Position numbers and translations under genes: made by a program. Positions 24,706 to 33,457 of a stretch of 64,000 nucleotides of DNA are shown here, piece after piece (positions within the stretch are counted from its first letter, which is position 1; each line of letters opens with the position of its first letter). The notes beneath the pieces were generated by a model. That model was not told the origin of the DNA. It saw nothing but the letters and a program-made list of their open reading frames with translations, and did not search any database. Source of the stretch: Halorubrum sp. GN11_10-6_MGM. Its GTDB lineage: Archaea; Halobacteriota; Halobacteria; Halobacteriales; Haloferacaceae. The stretch spans positions 1 to 64,000 of the forward strand of contig NZ_SGUC01000003.1 in NCBI RefSeq assembly GCF_005435165.1, written 5' to 3'.

Positions 24706-26867
24706 GGATTTAATTCATCACTCCAAGTCAGTTGACCTGATTTAAATATCGGCGTGGTCTCCAAATCTAAAAACTTAGAGAGTTGTTCCGTATCAACTAT
24801 CTGACCTCCTATGTTTACTGGAATATAGTAGTTTGAGTCGCTCGTGTCGAGATTTAGTGTTGTGAGTGTTCCATTACCGTACGGTCCATTTGGAAGCATG
24901 TCAGCGGATATCTCCCACTCGTTTGGCCGTATCTCTTCGAGATTAATAATAAGAACAGACCCACTCCGACTCTGACAGATCGTCGTCCCCCCGTCACCCA
25001 CCACGATGTACTGGTGGCCCGTGATCAGTTCCCGCTTTGCCACGTGGAGCGCGGTCCGGAGGTTGAACCCGCTGTTCATCAGGCGGGCGATGATCCGGCC
25101 GAGCGTCGTCGCGGGTGAGTTCGCCACGTCGGAGAGCGTGACGATGCCGCCGCGCGAGCCGCGGTGGACCAAGGCCTCTCCCTGCTGGTACGACTGACAG
25201 GCGTTGAGCAGGAAGGCGCTGACGCCGATCTCGAGGTCCTCGTCGGTCAGGTCGAGGTAGCTCTCGGCGCACTGCATCCCGCGGTCGTCGACGTGCCCGA
25301 TGTAGTGGAGGAAGTCGACGTCGGACGCGAGCGCCTCGCGCATCTCGTCGCGGTCGAGGTCGTGGCGCACCTCGATGTCGAACTGGACCATGTCGCGGAG
25401 CCCGTAGAGGTCGGCGACGTCGCCCTCCTCGCGCATCTGCTCGTCGTTACAGACGACGAGGACGGAGATACGCGACTGCTCGACTTGACCCGCTTCGAGC
25501 CGGCGGTGGTACGCATCGAGCGTCGCCTTGTTCGCGCCGAGCGGGACGCCGTCGCCGACCCACGCGTGCTCGACGGTGTCGACCGGCTCCGGCCGAACGA
25601 AGTCGGTCCGGGTCGCGACGGCGCCGCGGTCCGCCGAGGCGTCCGCGCCGCGAGTGATCCCCGCTGTCGCCCCGCCGCGAACGAATTCGTCGTCGTCGAG
25701 GGTGCCACCGCTATCGCCTCCGACGGCGCCGACCGGGACCGCTCCTCTCGTCGCCGGCGACGGGTTCCGGTCCGCGCCGCCCAAGAAGCCCACGCCCGCC
25801 CCTCCGTCGTCCTCGACCGGGGTGACGGTCTCCGGCGAGCGGACGACCGACAGCTCGCCGGCGACGAACGGGAGCATCTCCACGTTCTCGGGGTCGGGGC
25901 GGACGTCCGTCGTCAGCGTCCACTGCGGGAGTTCGGGTTCGACCGCCTCGAAGGGGACGTCGAGGTACTCGCCGAGCCGCTCCGCCAGCGGGAGGTCGTA
26001 CAGCCGCCCCCAGTCGAGGTCGAGGTTCGTCGTCTCGCGCTCGTAGAGGTCGACCGGATAGAACCCCTCCGTGCGTGCCAGACAGTCCATGTGGAACGAC
26101 TGCCTGAGCACCTGCGCGGTCCGCGTCTCGAACCCCGGTTCGAGCGGGTACGCCCACCCGTCCCCTTCGATCCGCGGGTCGTCTCCGGGGACGACGTCGG
26201 CCGCGAAGTAGTACGCCAGCGACACGACGGGATAGAGGTAGCGGTACTCGGGCGGGACGACGATCCGGACCCCGCTGTCGACGGGCTCAACGCGTTCGGG
26301 CACGCGGAACTCGTCGCCGGGCTCGATCAGCGGCGGGTGGCCCCGCAGGGTGGGGAACGACCGCTCCGGGCTGGTCGTCTGGAGCGCGGAGCCGAGGAGC
26401 GAGACGGCGTCCATCAGCGACTCCGGGTCCGTTGGGGTGGTGATCGTCCCCGCCGGCGTCTGGTGGAGCGACCGGAACCCGAGCCCGACGGTACCCGGCG
26501 CGTCGAGGTCGATCCGGGTGGTCCGGTCGGTCGTGGAGACGGAGAAGCCGGCGTCGAAGGTGAGGTACAGCTTCGTCGGCGCCGGGTTGATCCCCACGTG
26601 GTACGCCCCGCTCGGCATCGCGTAACAGTCGCCGTGAGTCAGGAGCTCTCCGTCGCCGGCTCGCGTCTCGACGACCGCGACCCGCGGGATCTCGATCGAC
26701 CCGGTCTCGACCGCGACGCTGGCGTCGACGGGGAAGTAGTGGTCCGACTCCGGACGCGGTCGGGGGTCGACCGGTCGGTCGGTGTACACCTCGAACTGCG
26801 TGTTCTCGATGTGGTCCGTGACCGTGATCCCGTCGGCCTCGCGAAGCGGGTCGATGTCGATGCTCAT
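24702..26867 (-). CDS. CHAT-domain (caspase-like) protease
   Basis: The 721-residue protein has an N-terminal beta-rich region, a variable Gly-rich acidic linker (about 385-450) and a CHAT domain. The catalytic pair is clear: His525 in FLHYIGHVDDRGMQC and Cys557 in FLLNACQSYQQGEALV. CHAT proteins are caspase/separase relatives. The C-terminal 95 residues (from about 24990 down) are written in AT-rich DNA, unlike the rest of the gene. ATG 26867 (MSIDIDPLREADG) is chosen; the long upstream open frame is antisense to the next gene. Substrate and trigger are unknown. Confidence 0.85.
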   Translation of the reverse strand: MSIDIDPLREADGITVTDHIENTQFEVYTDRPVDPRPRPESDHYFPVDASVAVETGSIEIPRVAVVETRAGDGELLTHGDCYAMPSGAYHVGINPAPTKLYLTFDAGFSVSTTDRTTRIDLDAPGTVGLGFRSLHQTPAGTITTPTDPESLMDAVSLLGSALQTTSPERSFPTLRGHPPLIEPGDEFRVPERVEPVDSGVRIVVPPEYRYLYPVVSLAYYFAADVVPGDDPRIEGDGWAYPLEPGFETRTAQVLRQSFHMDCLARTEGFYPVDLYERETTNLDLDWGRLYDLPLAERLGEYLDVPFEAVEPELPQWTLTTDVRPDPENVEMLPFVAGELSVVRSPETVTPVEDDGGAGVGFLGGADRNPSPATRGAVPVGAVGGDSGGTLDDDEFVRGGATAGITRGADASADRGAVATRTDFVRPEPVDTVEHAWVGDGVPLGANKATLDAYHRRLEAGQVEQSRISVLVVCNDEQMREEGDVADLYGLRDMVQFDIEVRHDLDRDEMREALASDVDFLHYIGHVDDRGMQCAESYLDLTDEDLEIGVSAFLLNACQSYQQGEALVHRGSRGGIVTLSDVANSPATTLGRIIARLMNSGFNLRTALHVAKRELITGHQYIVVGDGGTTICQSRSGSVLIINLEEIRPNEWEISADMLPNGPYGNGTLTTLNLDTSDSNYYIPVNIGGQIVDTEQLSKFLDLETTPIFKSGQLTWSDELNP

Positions 26868-27017
26868 GGGGGCTCGCCGCGGGCGTCGTTCGGTGGACGG
26901 GAACCGACGCCGCGGGTGTTGGTACTCTCCGGTTGAGCGATAGCGGCGATAAAGCTTGCGTCGGTCGGATCGCCGCGGACCGAACGGATAAAGTCCCGGC
27001 CGCCCCACCTCCGCGTA

Positions 27018-27974
27018 ATGATAACGCTGGGAACGGCCCGCGCCGCTCCGGGCGAGACGGACACGGGCCGTCTCGAGGCGGGGGAGATGCGGGACGGGAG
27101 CCCCGTCCGGCTGCCGGTCGCCGTGATCAACGGCGCGGCGGACGGGCCGAAGCTGTACGTACAGGCGGTGAGCGACGGCGACGAGCTGAACGGGCTCGGC
27201 GTCGTCAACCGCGTCGTTCCGCGGCTCGACCCGTCGGAGCTGTCCGGTTCGGTCCTCGTCGTCGGCATCGTGAACCACTTCGCGTTCCAGGCCGCTGAGC
27301 ACCGGAACCCGGTCGACGACCGCAAGATGAACCGCGGCTACCCGGGCGACGCCGACGGGTCGACGAGCGAGCGGATCGCCCACGAGACGTTCCAGATCGC
27401 CAAGCGCGCGGACTACATCCTCGACCTCCACCAGGGGTCGACGAGCCGGATGATAAACGAGACCCGGGTGCGCTGCGGCGTCCGCCACCGCCTCCACGGG
27501 AAGTGTTTGGAGCTCGCGAAGGCGTTCGGCTGCGGCCACGTCCTCGACATCAAGGGGCCGGACGGCCAGCTCGCGCGGGCCGGGCCCGAACACGGCATCC
27601 CCACCGTCGATCCCGAACTCGGCGGCTGCGTCGGCTGGGACGAGGAGTCGATCCGGTACGGTGTCGAGGGCGTGTTCAACGTGCTCCGCCACTACGGGTT
27701 CCTCGACGCCGACGCGACCCTCGAACCGCAGACGCGCGCCCGCGGCTTCGACCAGTACGGCTCGCCCGCGGGCGGTCTGGTCCGCTTCGAGCGCGAGCTC
27801 GGCGAGCGCGTCTCGGCCGGCGACGTCCTCTTCGAGGTGACCGACACCTTCGGCGCCTTAGAGGGCCGCGTCACCGCCGACACGGACGGGATATTCTGGC
27901 GCACCCGCCGGCTCCCGCAGGTGGCCGCCGGCGAGTACGTCTGCTCGATCGGCACGAACGTCGACGAGTACTGA
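27018..27974 (+). CDS. Succinylglutamate desuccinylase/aspartoacylase-family protein
   Basis: The 318-residue protein has the M14-like AstE/AspA fold, with Asp/His motif DYILDLHQGSTSRMINETRV and a C-terminal barrel (LVRFERELGERVSAGDVLFE). At the first metal site the usual HGDE reads SDGDELNG, so the first His ligand appears replaced by Asp. It may still hydrolyse an N-acyl amino acid or related amide with altered metal binding. It overlaps the downstream PLP enzyme by one base (TGATG), so the two are coupled. Confidence 0.82.
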   Translation: MITLGTARAAPGETDTGRLEAGEMRDGSPVRLPVAVINGAADGPKLYVQAVSDGDELNGLGVVNRVVPRLDPSELSGSVLVVGIVNHFAFQAAEHRNPVDDRKMNRGYPGDADGSTSERIAHETFQIAKRADYILDLHQGSTSRMINETRVRCGVRHRLHGKCLELAKAFGCGHVLDIKGPDGQLARAGPEHGIPTVDPELGGCVGWDEESIRYGVEGVFNVLRHYGFLDADATLEPQTRARGFDQYGSPAGGLVRFERELGERVSAGDVLFEVTDTFGALEGRVTADTDGIFWRTRRLPQVAAGEYVCSIGTNVDEY

Positions 27975-29212
27975 TGGCCGACCCCGACGACCGCGGCCGC
28001 GGCGCCGGCACGTCGGAAGCGGGGTCCGATCTCCGCGCCCTCCGCTGTCCCGAGTGCGGCGAGACGTATCGCGACCGGTGGCGCTGCCGGTGCGGCGCCC
28101 CGCTCGACTTCGCCGAGGGGGCGGTTCCGAGCGGAGCCGCGCCCGACCCCGCGGCGTTCGACGTACGCGCCGGGCTGTGGGCGTTCGACGACCTGCTCGC
28201 GGTCGGCGACGCCCCCCGAGACAGGGTGACGCTCGGCGAGGGGATGACGCCGCTCGTCGACGCCGACACGGGCCGCGGTCCGATCGGGGACGCGGAACCC
28301 GAGATACCTCCGTGGAACGCGTCGTTCAAACTGGAGTACGTCTTCCCGACCGGCTCCTTCAAGGACCGGGGCGCGACGACGACGCTGACCCGCGCGCGCG
28401 AGCTGGGCGTTGAGCGCGTCGTCGAGGACTCCTCCGGCAACGCGGGCGCCGCGATCGCGACGTACGCCGCCCGCGCCGGGGTCGACGCCGAGATCTACGT
28501 CCCGGCCGACGCGAAGGAGTCGAAGCTCCGCGCGATCCGCCGCGCCGGCGCCGAGCCGGTCCGGATCGAGGGGAGCCGACAGGATGTGACCGACGCGTGC
28601 GTGAGCGCGGTCGTCGGCGGGGACTCGGGCGCGACCGCCGCTGAGGACGGCGACGGGAGCTCCGCCTGGTACGCCAGCCACGCGTGGAACCCCGCCTTCT
28701 TCGAGGGGACCGCCACGGTCGCGTACGAGATCGCCCTCCAGCGCGACTGGGAGGCCCCCGACGCCGTCGTGACGCCGCTCGGCCACGGGACGCTCTTCCT
28801 CGGCGCCTACCGCGGGTTCCGGCGACTCGAACGCGCCGGGTGGATCGACGAGATGCCCCGGCTCTACGGCGCGCAGGCCGCCGGCGTCGCCCCGATCGTC
28901 GAGGCGCTTCACGGTCCGGAAGCGGCCGATCCCGCGGGAGCGGTCAACGACGCGGCCGACGGGATCCAGATCGCCGAGCCGGTCCGCAACCGGGAGATAC
29001 GCGAGGCGATCGACGCGACCGGCGGCGACGCGCTGGCGGTCACCGAGGCGGCCGCGACCCGCGAACTCGACCGACTCCACGCGGCCGGCTTCTACACGGA
29101 GCCGACCTGTGCGGTCGCGCCCGCGGCGTTGCGAACGCTCCGCGATCGCGGCGAGATCGGTCCCGACGAGGCGGTCGTCGTGCCGCTGACGGGAAGCGGT
29201 TTGAAGGGCTGA
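27974..29212 (+). CDS. thrC: Threonine synthase-like PLP enzyme
   Basis: The 412-residue protein begins with a zinc-ribbon-like RCPECGETYRDRWRCRCGAP, as in archaeal threonine synthases. The PLP lysine lies in PTGSFKDRGATTTLTRA, the phosphate-binding region in EDSSGNAGAAIATYAA, and the C-terminal VVVPLTGSGLKG ends the fold. It likely makes threonine from O-phosphohomoserine, but related beta-family enzymes cannot be excluded. Its start overlaps the stop of the aspartoacylase-like gene. Confidence 0.83.
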   Translation: MADPDDRGRGAGTSEAGSDLRALRCPECGETYRDRWRCRCGAPLDFAEGAVPSGAAPDPAAFDVRAGLWAFDDLLAVGDAPRDRVTLGEGMTPLVDADTGRGPIGDAEPEIPPWNASFKLEYVFPTGSFKDRGATTTLTRARELGVERVVEDSSGNAGAAIATYAARAGVDAEIYVPADAKESKLRAIRRAGAEPVRIEGSRQDVTDACVSAVVGGDSGATAAEDGDGSSAWYASHAWNPAFFEGTATVAYEIALQRDWEAPDAVVTPLGHGTLFLGAYRGFRRLERAGWIDEMPRLYGAQAAGVAPIVEALHGPEAADPAGAVNDAADGIQIAEPVRNREIREAIDATGGDALAVTEAAATRELDRLHAAGFYTEPTCAVAPAALRTLRDRGEIGPDEAVVVPLTGSGLKG

Positions 29213-29283
29213 GTCGGCCGTTTCGAGCGGTTCCGGACCTCCCAACCGGTACCCCTATCTCGGTCGACGCGCGTGATACCTCC

Positions 29284-30180
29284 ATGGAGGTACTCGTCTA
29301 CGGCGCCGGCGCGCTCGGGAGCCTCGTGGGCGGGCTGTTAGCGCGCGCCCACGACGTGACGCTCGTCGGACGCGACCCGCATATGCGGCGGATCCGCGAG
29401 GACGGGCTCCGGATCGACGGCGAGGCGGACGTTCGCGTCACGCCGCGCGCGCTCACCGACGGGCGGCACCGCGCCGCCGACCTCGCCGTAATCACGACGA
29501 AGGCGTACGACACCGACGCGGCGGCGCGGGCGCTCGCGACCGGCGAGTACGACGCGGTCTGTTCGCTCCAGAACGGCCTCACCGAGGAGCGACTGGTCGC
29601 CGCGCTCGACGCCACGGCCCTCGCCGGCACCGCGAGCTACGGCGCCCGGTTCGCGGCGCCGGGGCGCGTCACCTGTACCGGCGTCGGCGAGGTCGTCGTC
29701 GGGCCGCTCTCCGGCGGCGAAAGCCCCGCCGCCGACCGGGTGGGCGCCGCCTTCGAGGCGGCGGGCATCGAGACGGTCGTCGCCGACGACATGCCGACGC
29801 GCCGCTTCGAGAAGCTGGCCGTCAACGCCGGGATCAACGGACCCTCGGCGCTCGCGCGGACGGAGAACGGGCCGACGCTCGACGGGCCCGCGGGCGAGGT
29901 CGCCCGCGAGGCCGCCCGCGAGACGGCCGGCGTCGCCCGCGCGGTCGGGGTCGATCTGACGGACGACCGGGCGGTCGACGCCGTCGAGCGCGTCGCCGCC
30001 GACACCGCCGCGAACCGGTCGTCCATGCACGAGGACGTCGTGAACGGCCGTCGCACCGAGGTCGACGCCATCTACGGTGCGGTCGTCGACCGGGCTGACC
30101 GCCACGAGCTGTCGGTCCCGACCTGCCGGACGATCGGCTCCCTGATCCGCGGCTGGGAGGCGGCGCGCGGGCTTCGCTGA
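29284..30180 (+). CDS. panE: 2-dehydropantoate 2-reductase (ketopantoate reductase)
   Basis: The 298-residue protein has the N-terminal NAD(P) fold MEVLVYGAGALGSLVGGLLA. The middle motif ITTKAYDTDAAARAL and SLQNGLTEE carry the conserved Lys and Asn, and the C-terminal helical domain has KLAVNAGINGPSAL and SSMHEDVVNGRRTEVDAIYG. It reduces ketopantoate to pantoate for coenzyme A synthesis. It is the last gene in a run of three forward metabolic genes. Confidence 0.92.
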   Translation: MEVLVYGAGALGSLVGGLLARAHDVTLVGRDPHMRRIREDGLRIDGEADVRVTPRALTDGRHRAADLAVITTKAYDTDAAARALATGEYDAVCSLQNGLTEERLVAALDATALAGTASYGARFAAPGRVTCTGVGEVVVGPLSGGESPAADRVGAAFEAAGIETVVADDMPTRRFEKLAVNAGINGPSALARTENGPTLDGPAGEVAREAARETAGVARAVGVDLTDDRAVDAVERVAADTAANRSSMHEDVVNGRRTEVDAIYGAVVDRADRHELSVPTCRTIGSLIRGWEAARGLR

Positions 30181-30235
30181 GGGCGGAGTCGGTTCGCAGA
30201 AATCGAAACGCGGGCCGCGGTCGCGACCGCTACGC

Positions 30236-30457
30236 TCAGCACCACTCCTCGAGGACGGTCGCGTCGGTCTCGTCGACCGACAGCCACGCGTCCTCCCGCG
30301 AGACGTCCGCGATGACGAGTTCCGGTCGCGACGACGCCGAGTCGATAGAGGCCATCACGTCCGGCGCGTCGGGGGCGTCGAGTGCCGGGTCCGTCGGCAG
30401 CGCCGTCCGGCGGCGGTCGGGGTCCGGCTCGTCCCAAGGAGTGGAACTCCGTGACAT
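30236..30457 (-). CDS. Small conserved acidic protein (DUF7556-like), 73 aa
   Basis: The product begins MSRSSTPWDEPDPDRRRTAL and has a conserved C-terminal part, DVMASIDSASSRPELVIADV and REDAWLSVDETDATVLEEWC. It matches a small haloarchaeal family as I remember it, with no known function. The ATG at 30457 is supported by a TATA box (CTTATACG on the minus strand) 25 bases upstream and by a palindromic operator between them. Confidence 0.7.
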   Translation of the reverse strand: MSRSSTPWDEPDPDRRRTALPTDPALDAPDAPDVMASIDSASSRPELVIADVSREDAWLSVDETDATVLEEWC

Positions 30458-30461
30458 GGTT

Positions 30462-30474
30462 GTGAATAGTTCAC
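30462..30474. promoter_or_regulatory. Palindromic operator GTGAA-N3-TTCAC
   Basis: GTGAATAGTTCAC is a perfect inverted repeat lying between the TATA box (30479-30486) and the start codon (30457) of the minus-strand gene. Binding here would block transcription start, so a repressor site is likely. Confidence 0.55.
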
Positions 30475-30637
30475 AGTACGTATAAGAGTTGCGAACCAGA
30501 TCGAAACTGACCGTCGGATCGGAGATTTCCGGGACTCGTCGCCGACGCATCTCTCGAAAAAGGACCGCTCAAACGACCATACGCCGAAACGTGTCGAGTT
30601 TCTCATCGACGCATCCGGTCGTCGGCCGGCCGGCGCC

Positions 30638-30713
30638 CCGAGCGTCTGTCGTCCGAGCGAGGACCGCTCCGAGCGTCAGTCGTCCGAGCGAGGACCGCTC
30701 CGAGCGTCCGTCG
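30638..30713 (+). repeat. 31-bp tandem repeat, about 2.5 units
   Basis: Units start CCGAGCGTCTGTCGTCCGAG at 30638 and CCGAGCGTCAGTCGTCCGAG at 30669; a partial third starts at 30700. The first two differ by one base. They lie between genes about 90 bp before the CBS gene. Confidence 0.75.
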
Positions 30714-30801
30714 CCGCACGCGGCGCTCCCTCCGTATCACCGGGTGATCCGCCGCCGCACACCTTCGCAGTATACAAGAGGTGCCACGCTGAAAGACGGG
30801 C

Positions 30802-31650
30802 ATGAACGTCGCAGACGCCATGACGCCTCGGTCGGAGCTCGTCGTCGTCGAGATACCCGGCAGCCGGAACGACGTGTTGGAGTACATCCAGGAACACGGG
30901 TTCTCGTCGGTCCCGGTCGTGAAAGACGTCGACGGCGAGGAAGTGTACCGCGGGCTCGTCACCCGCGACGACCTCATCGACCAGCCGGACGAGGACCAGC
31001 TCGCACTCCTGATGCGCGAGGTGCCCACCGCCGGGGCCGACGACGACATCGTCGACGCCGCCCGGACGATGGCCGCGGAGGGCTCGCGGCGGCTCCCCGT
31101 GGTCGACGGCGACGAGCTCGTCGGTATCCTGACCGTGACCGACGTGGTGCGGGCGATCGCCCGCGGCGAGGTCGACGGCGAGACCGCCGTCGGCGAGCTC
31201 GCGACCCCCGAGGTCAACGCGACCCACTCCGAGACGCCGCTGCCGGTCGCCGAGCGCGAGATCGCGCTCTCCGGGGTCCCGTACGCGGTCGTTCTCGACG
31301 ACGACGCCGCGATCGCGGGGATGCTCACGGAGGTCGACATCTTAGAGGTCGCCCGCGTCGTCGAGGGCGAGGCGAGTACGGGCGACTCGATCGCCGAGCA
31401 GGACTCCGAGTGGTCGTGGGAGGGGATCAAGGCGACCGGCGCGCGCTACCTCCCGACCCGGAACGTCGAGATCCCCGCGGAGGCGGTCCGCCACTTCATG
31501 ACCGCTGACCTCGTCACCGTCAACGCCACGCGGACGGCCAAGGAGGTTGCCCAGGAACTCATCAGCAACGACATCGAGCAGGTCCCGCTCGTCTCGGGCA
31601 CGGATCTGGACGGTATCGTCCGCGACGTCGACCTGCTGGAGGGGCTGTAG
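30802..31650 (+). CDS. Four-CBS-domain protein
   Basis: The 282-residue protein contains four CBS motifs in a row: AMTPRSELVVVEIPGSRNDV, REVPTAGADDDIVDAARTMA, ELATPEVNATHSETPL and HFMTADLVTVNATRTAKEVA, each followed by a typical PVVxxDELVGILTVTD-like strand. Such proteins bind adenosyl ligands and act as energy or nucleotide sensors. The stop codon TAG directly abuts the ATG of glyS at 31651, so the two are co-transcribed. Confidence 0.9.
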   Translation: MNVADAMTPRSELVVVEIPGSRNDVLEYIQEHGFSSVPVVKDVDGEEVYRGLVTRDDLIDQPDEDQLALLMREVPTAGADDDIVDAARTMAAEGSRRLPVVDGDELVGILTVTDVVRAIARGEVDGETAVGELATPEVNATHSETPLPVAEREIALSGVPYAVVLDDDAAIAGMLTEVDILEVARVVEGEASTGDSIAEQDSEWSWEGIKATGARYLPTRNVEIPAEAVRHFMTADLVTVNATRTAKEVAQELISNDIEQVPLVSGTDLDGIVRDVDLLEGL

Positions 31651-33453
31651 ATGGCGGCGGATCGGCTCGCCGAACTCGCGAAGCGCCGCGGCTTCTTCTT
31701 CGGGTCGAACGGCGCGTACGGCGGCACGGCCGGGTTCTACACGTTCGGTCCGCAGGGAGCCGCCCTGAAGCGCAACGTCGAGGACGCCTGGCGCGACCGG
31801 TTCACCATCCGCGAGGGGAACCGCGAGATCGAGGCGCCCACGATCATGCCCGAGGCCGTCTTCGAGGCCTCCGGCCACCTGGAGGGGTTCGACGACATGC
31901 TCGTCGAGTGCCCCGAGTGCGGCGCCTCCCACCGCGCCGACCACCTCGTCGAGGACGCCACCGACGTCGAGGACGCCGAGGCGCTCCCGGGCGAGGAGGT
32001 CGCCGAGCTGATCGCCGACAACGACATCGTCTGCCCCGCCTGCGGCACCGAACTCGCCGGCGAGCCGGTGGAGGCGTTCAACCTCATGTTCGCGACCGAC
32101 ATCGGCCCCGGCGACGCCCAGCCCGGCTACCTCCGCCCGGAGACGGCGCAGGGCATCTTCGTGGAGTTCCCCCGGCTGAAGGAGTACGCCCGCGGGAACC
32201 TCCCGTTCGGCATCACGCAGATCGGCCCCGCCTACCGCAACGAGATCTCGCCGCGCGGCGGGCTCCTCCGGCTCCGCGAGTTCACGCAGGCAGAGCTGGA
32301 GCAGTTCATCGATCCCGAGGAGGACGAGCCGCCGCTCGACCGCGTGCGCGACGTCGAGGTCCGGCTGTACCCCGCCACGGAGCAGGAGGCCGACGACGGC
32401 GACTACCTGAACACGACGGTCGGCGAGGCGGTCGACGAGGGCGTGATCGGCTCCCCGTGGGTCGGCTACTACCTCGGCGTCGCTCAGGAGTGGTACGAGC
32501 GCGTCGGCGTCGACCTCGACCGGTTCCGGTTCCGCCAGCACCTCGCGGGCGAGCGCGCCCACTACGCGGCGGACTGCTGGGACGCGGAGAGCGAGGTCGA
32601 CGGCGACTGGATCGAGATCGCCGGCTTCGCGTACCGCGGCGACTACGACCTCTCGAAACACGACGAGTACGGCGACGACGCGTTCACCGTGTTCAAGCGC
32701 TACGACGAGCCGCAGACGGTCGAGCGCGCCACCGTCGATCCGGACATGTCCGTCCTCGGACCCGAGTTCGGCGGCGACGCCGCCGCGGTCGCCGAGGCGC
32801 TCGAAACGCTCGCCGAGCGCGACCCCGACGCCTTCGACGGCGAGACGGTCGATGTGACGGTCGGCGAGGGCGCCGACGCGGAGACCCACGCGGTCGACGT
32901 CGACGTCGCGAACTTCTCCGTCGAGGAGGTGACCGAGAGCGGCGAGCACATCACCCCGCACGTCGTCGAGCCCTCGTTCGGCGTCGGCCGGACCGTTCAG
33001 ACGCTGCTCGCGCACGCGTACGAGACCGACGAGGTCGACGGCGAGGAGCGCACCTACCTCTCGCTGGACCCCGAGGTCGCCCCGCAGGACGCCGCCGTCT
33101 TCCCGCTCGTCACCAACGACGACCGGCTCACCGCGCTCGCCGACGAGGTCGCCGCGGATCTGCGGGCCGCGGGGCTCGCGGTCGCGTACGACGACTCCGG
33201 CTCCATCGGGCGGCGCTACCGCCGGCAGGACGAGGTCGGCACCCCGTTCTGCGTCACGGTCGACCGCGACGGGATCGAGGGCGACGGCCCCGACACCGTC
33301 ACGCTCCGCGAGCGCGACTCCGCGGCGCAGGTCCGAATCCCGGTCGCCGACCTCGCCGACGAGCTGACCGCGCTGCGCGAGGGCGAGCCGTTCGCGTCGG
33401 TCGCGGACCGGTACGACGCGGTCGACACCGACGTCGAGACCGCGGGGAACTGA
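31651..33453 (+). CDS. glyS: Glycyl-tRNA synthetase
   Basis: The 600-residue protein is a class II synthetase of the archaeal/eukaryal alpha2 type: opening RRGFFFGSNGAYGGTAGFYT, zinc-binding insertion CPECGASH and CPACGTEL, LRPETAQGIFVEFPRL (motif 2 region), IGPAYRNEISPRGGLLRLREF, and motif 3 near PSFGVGRTVQTLLAHAY. The C-terminal anticodon-binding domain follows at about 470-600. It begins immediately after the CBS gene and is followed within five bases by a membrane-protein gene. Confidence 0.96.
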   Translation: MAADRLAELAKRRGFFFGSNGAYGGTAGFYTFGPQGAALKRNVEDAWRDRFTIREGNREIEAPTIMPEAVFEASGHLEGFDDMLVECPECGASHRADHLVEDATDVEDAEALPGEEVAELIADNDIVCPACGTELAGEPVEAFNLMFATDIGPGDAQPGYLRPETAQGIFVEFPRLKEYARGNLPFGITQIGPAYRNEISPRGGLLRLREFTQAELEQFIDPEEDEPPLDRVRDVEVRLYPATEQEADDGDYLNTTVGEAVDEGVIGSPWVGYYLGVAQEWYERVGVDLDRFRFRQHLAGERAHYAADCWDAESEVDGDWIEIAGFAYRGDYDLSKHDEYGDDAFTVFKRYDEPQTVERATVDPDMSVLGPEFGGDAAAVAEALETLAERDPDAFDGETVDVTVGEGADAETHAVDVDVANFSVEEVTESGEHITPHVVEPSFGVGRTVQTLLAHAYETDEVDGEERTYLSLDPEVAPQDAAVFPLVTNDDRLTALADEVAADLRAAGLAVAYDDSGSIGRRYRRQDEVGTPFCVTVDRDGIEGDGPDTVTLRERDSAAQVRIPVADLADELTALREGEPFASVADRYDAVDTDVETAGN

Positions 33454-33457
33454 GGGC

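Larger units (their letters stand above)
30458..30801. other. Intergenic region with operator and 31-bp tandem repeat
   Basis: No gene is seen. The stretch carries the promoter and operator of the small minus-strand gene (30462-30486), a 31-bp tandem repeat (30638-30713), and the promoter area of the CBS gene (TATACAAG near 30773). Confidence 0.6.

Noticed and set aside
24574-26867. Classical toxin-antitoxin operon for the 43-aa peptide and the protease
   Set aside because: The genes converge rather than share an operon, and the protease lacks features of known toxins or antitoxins, so that label is not supported.
26868-27692. Upstream extension of the CHAT protease to 996 codons
   Set aside because: The extra part is antisense to the aspartoacylase-like gene; the ATG at 26867 begins the natural acidic protein.
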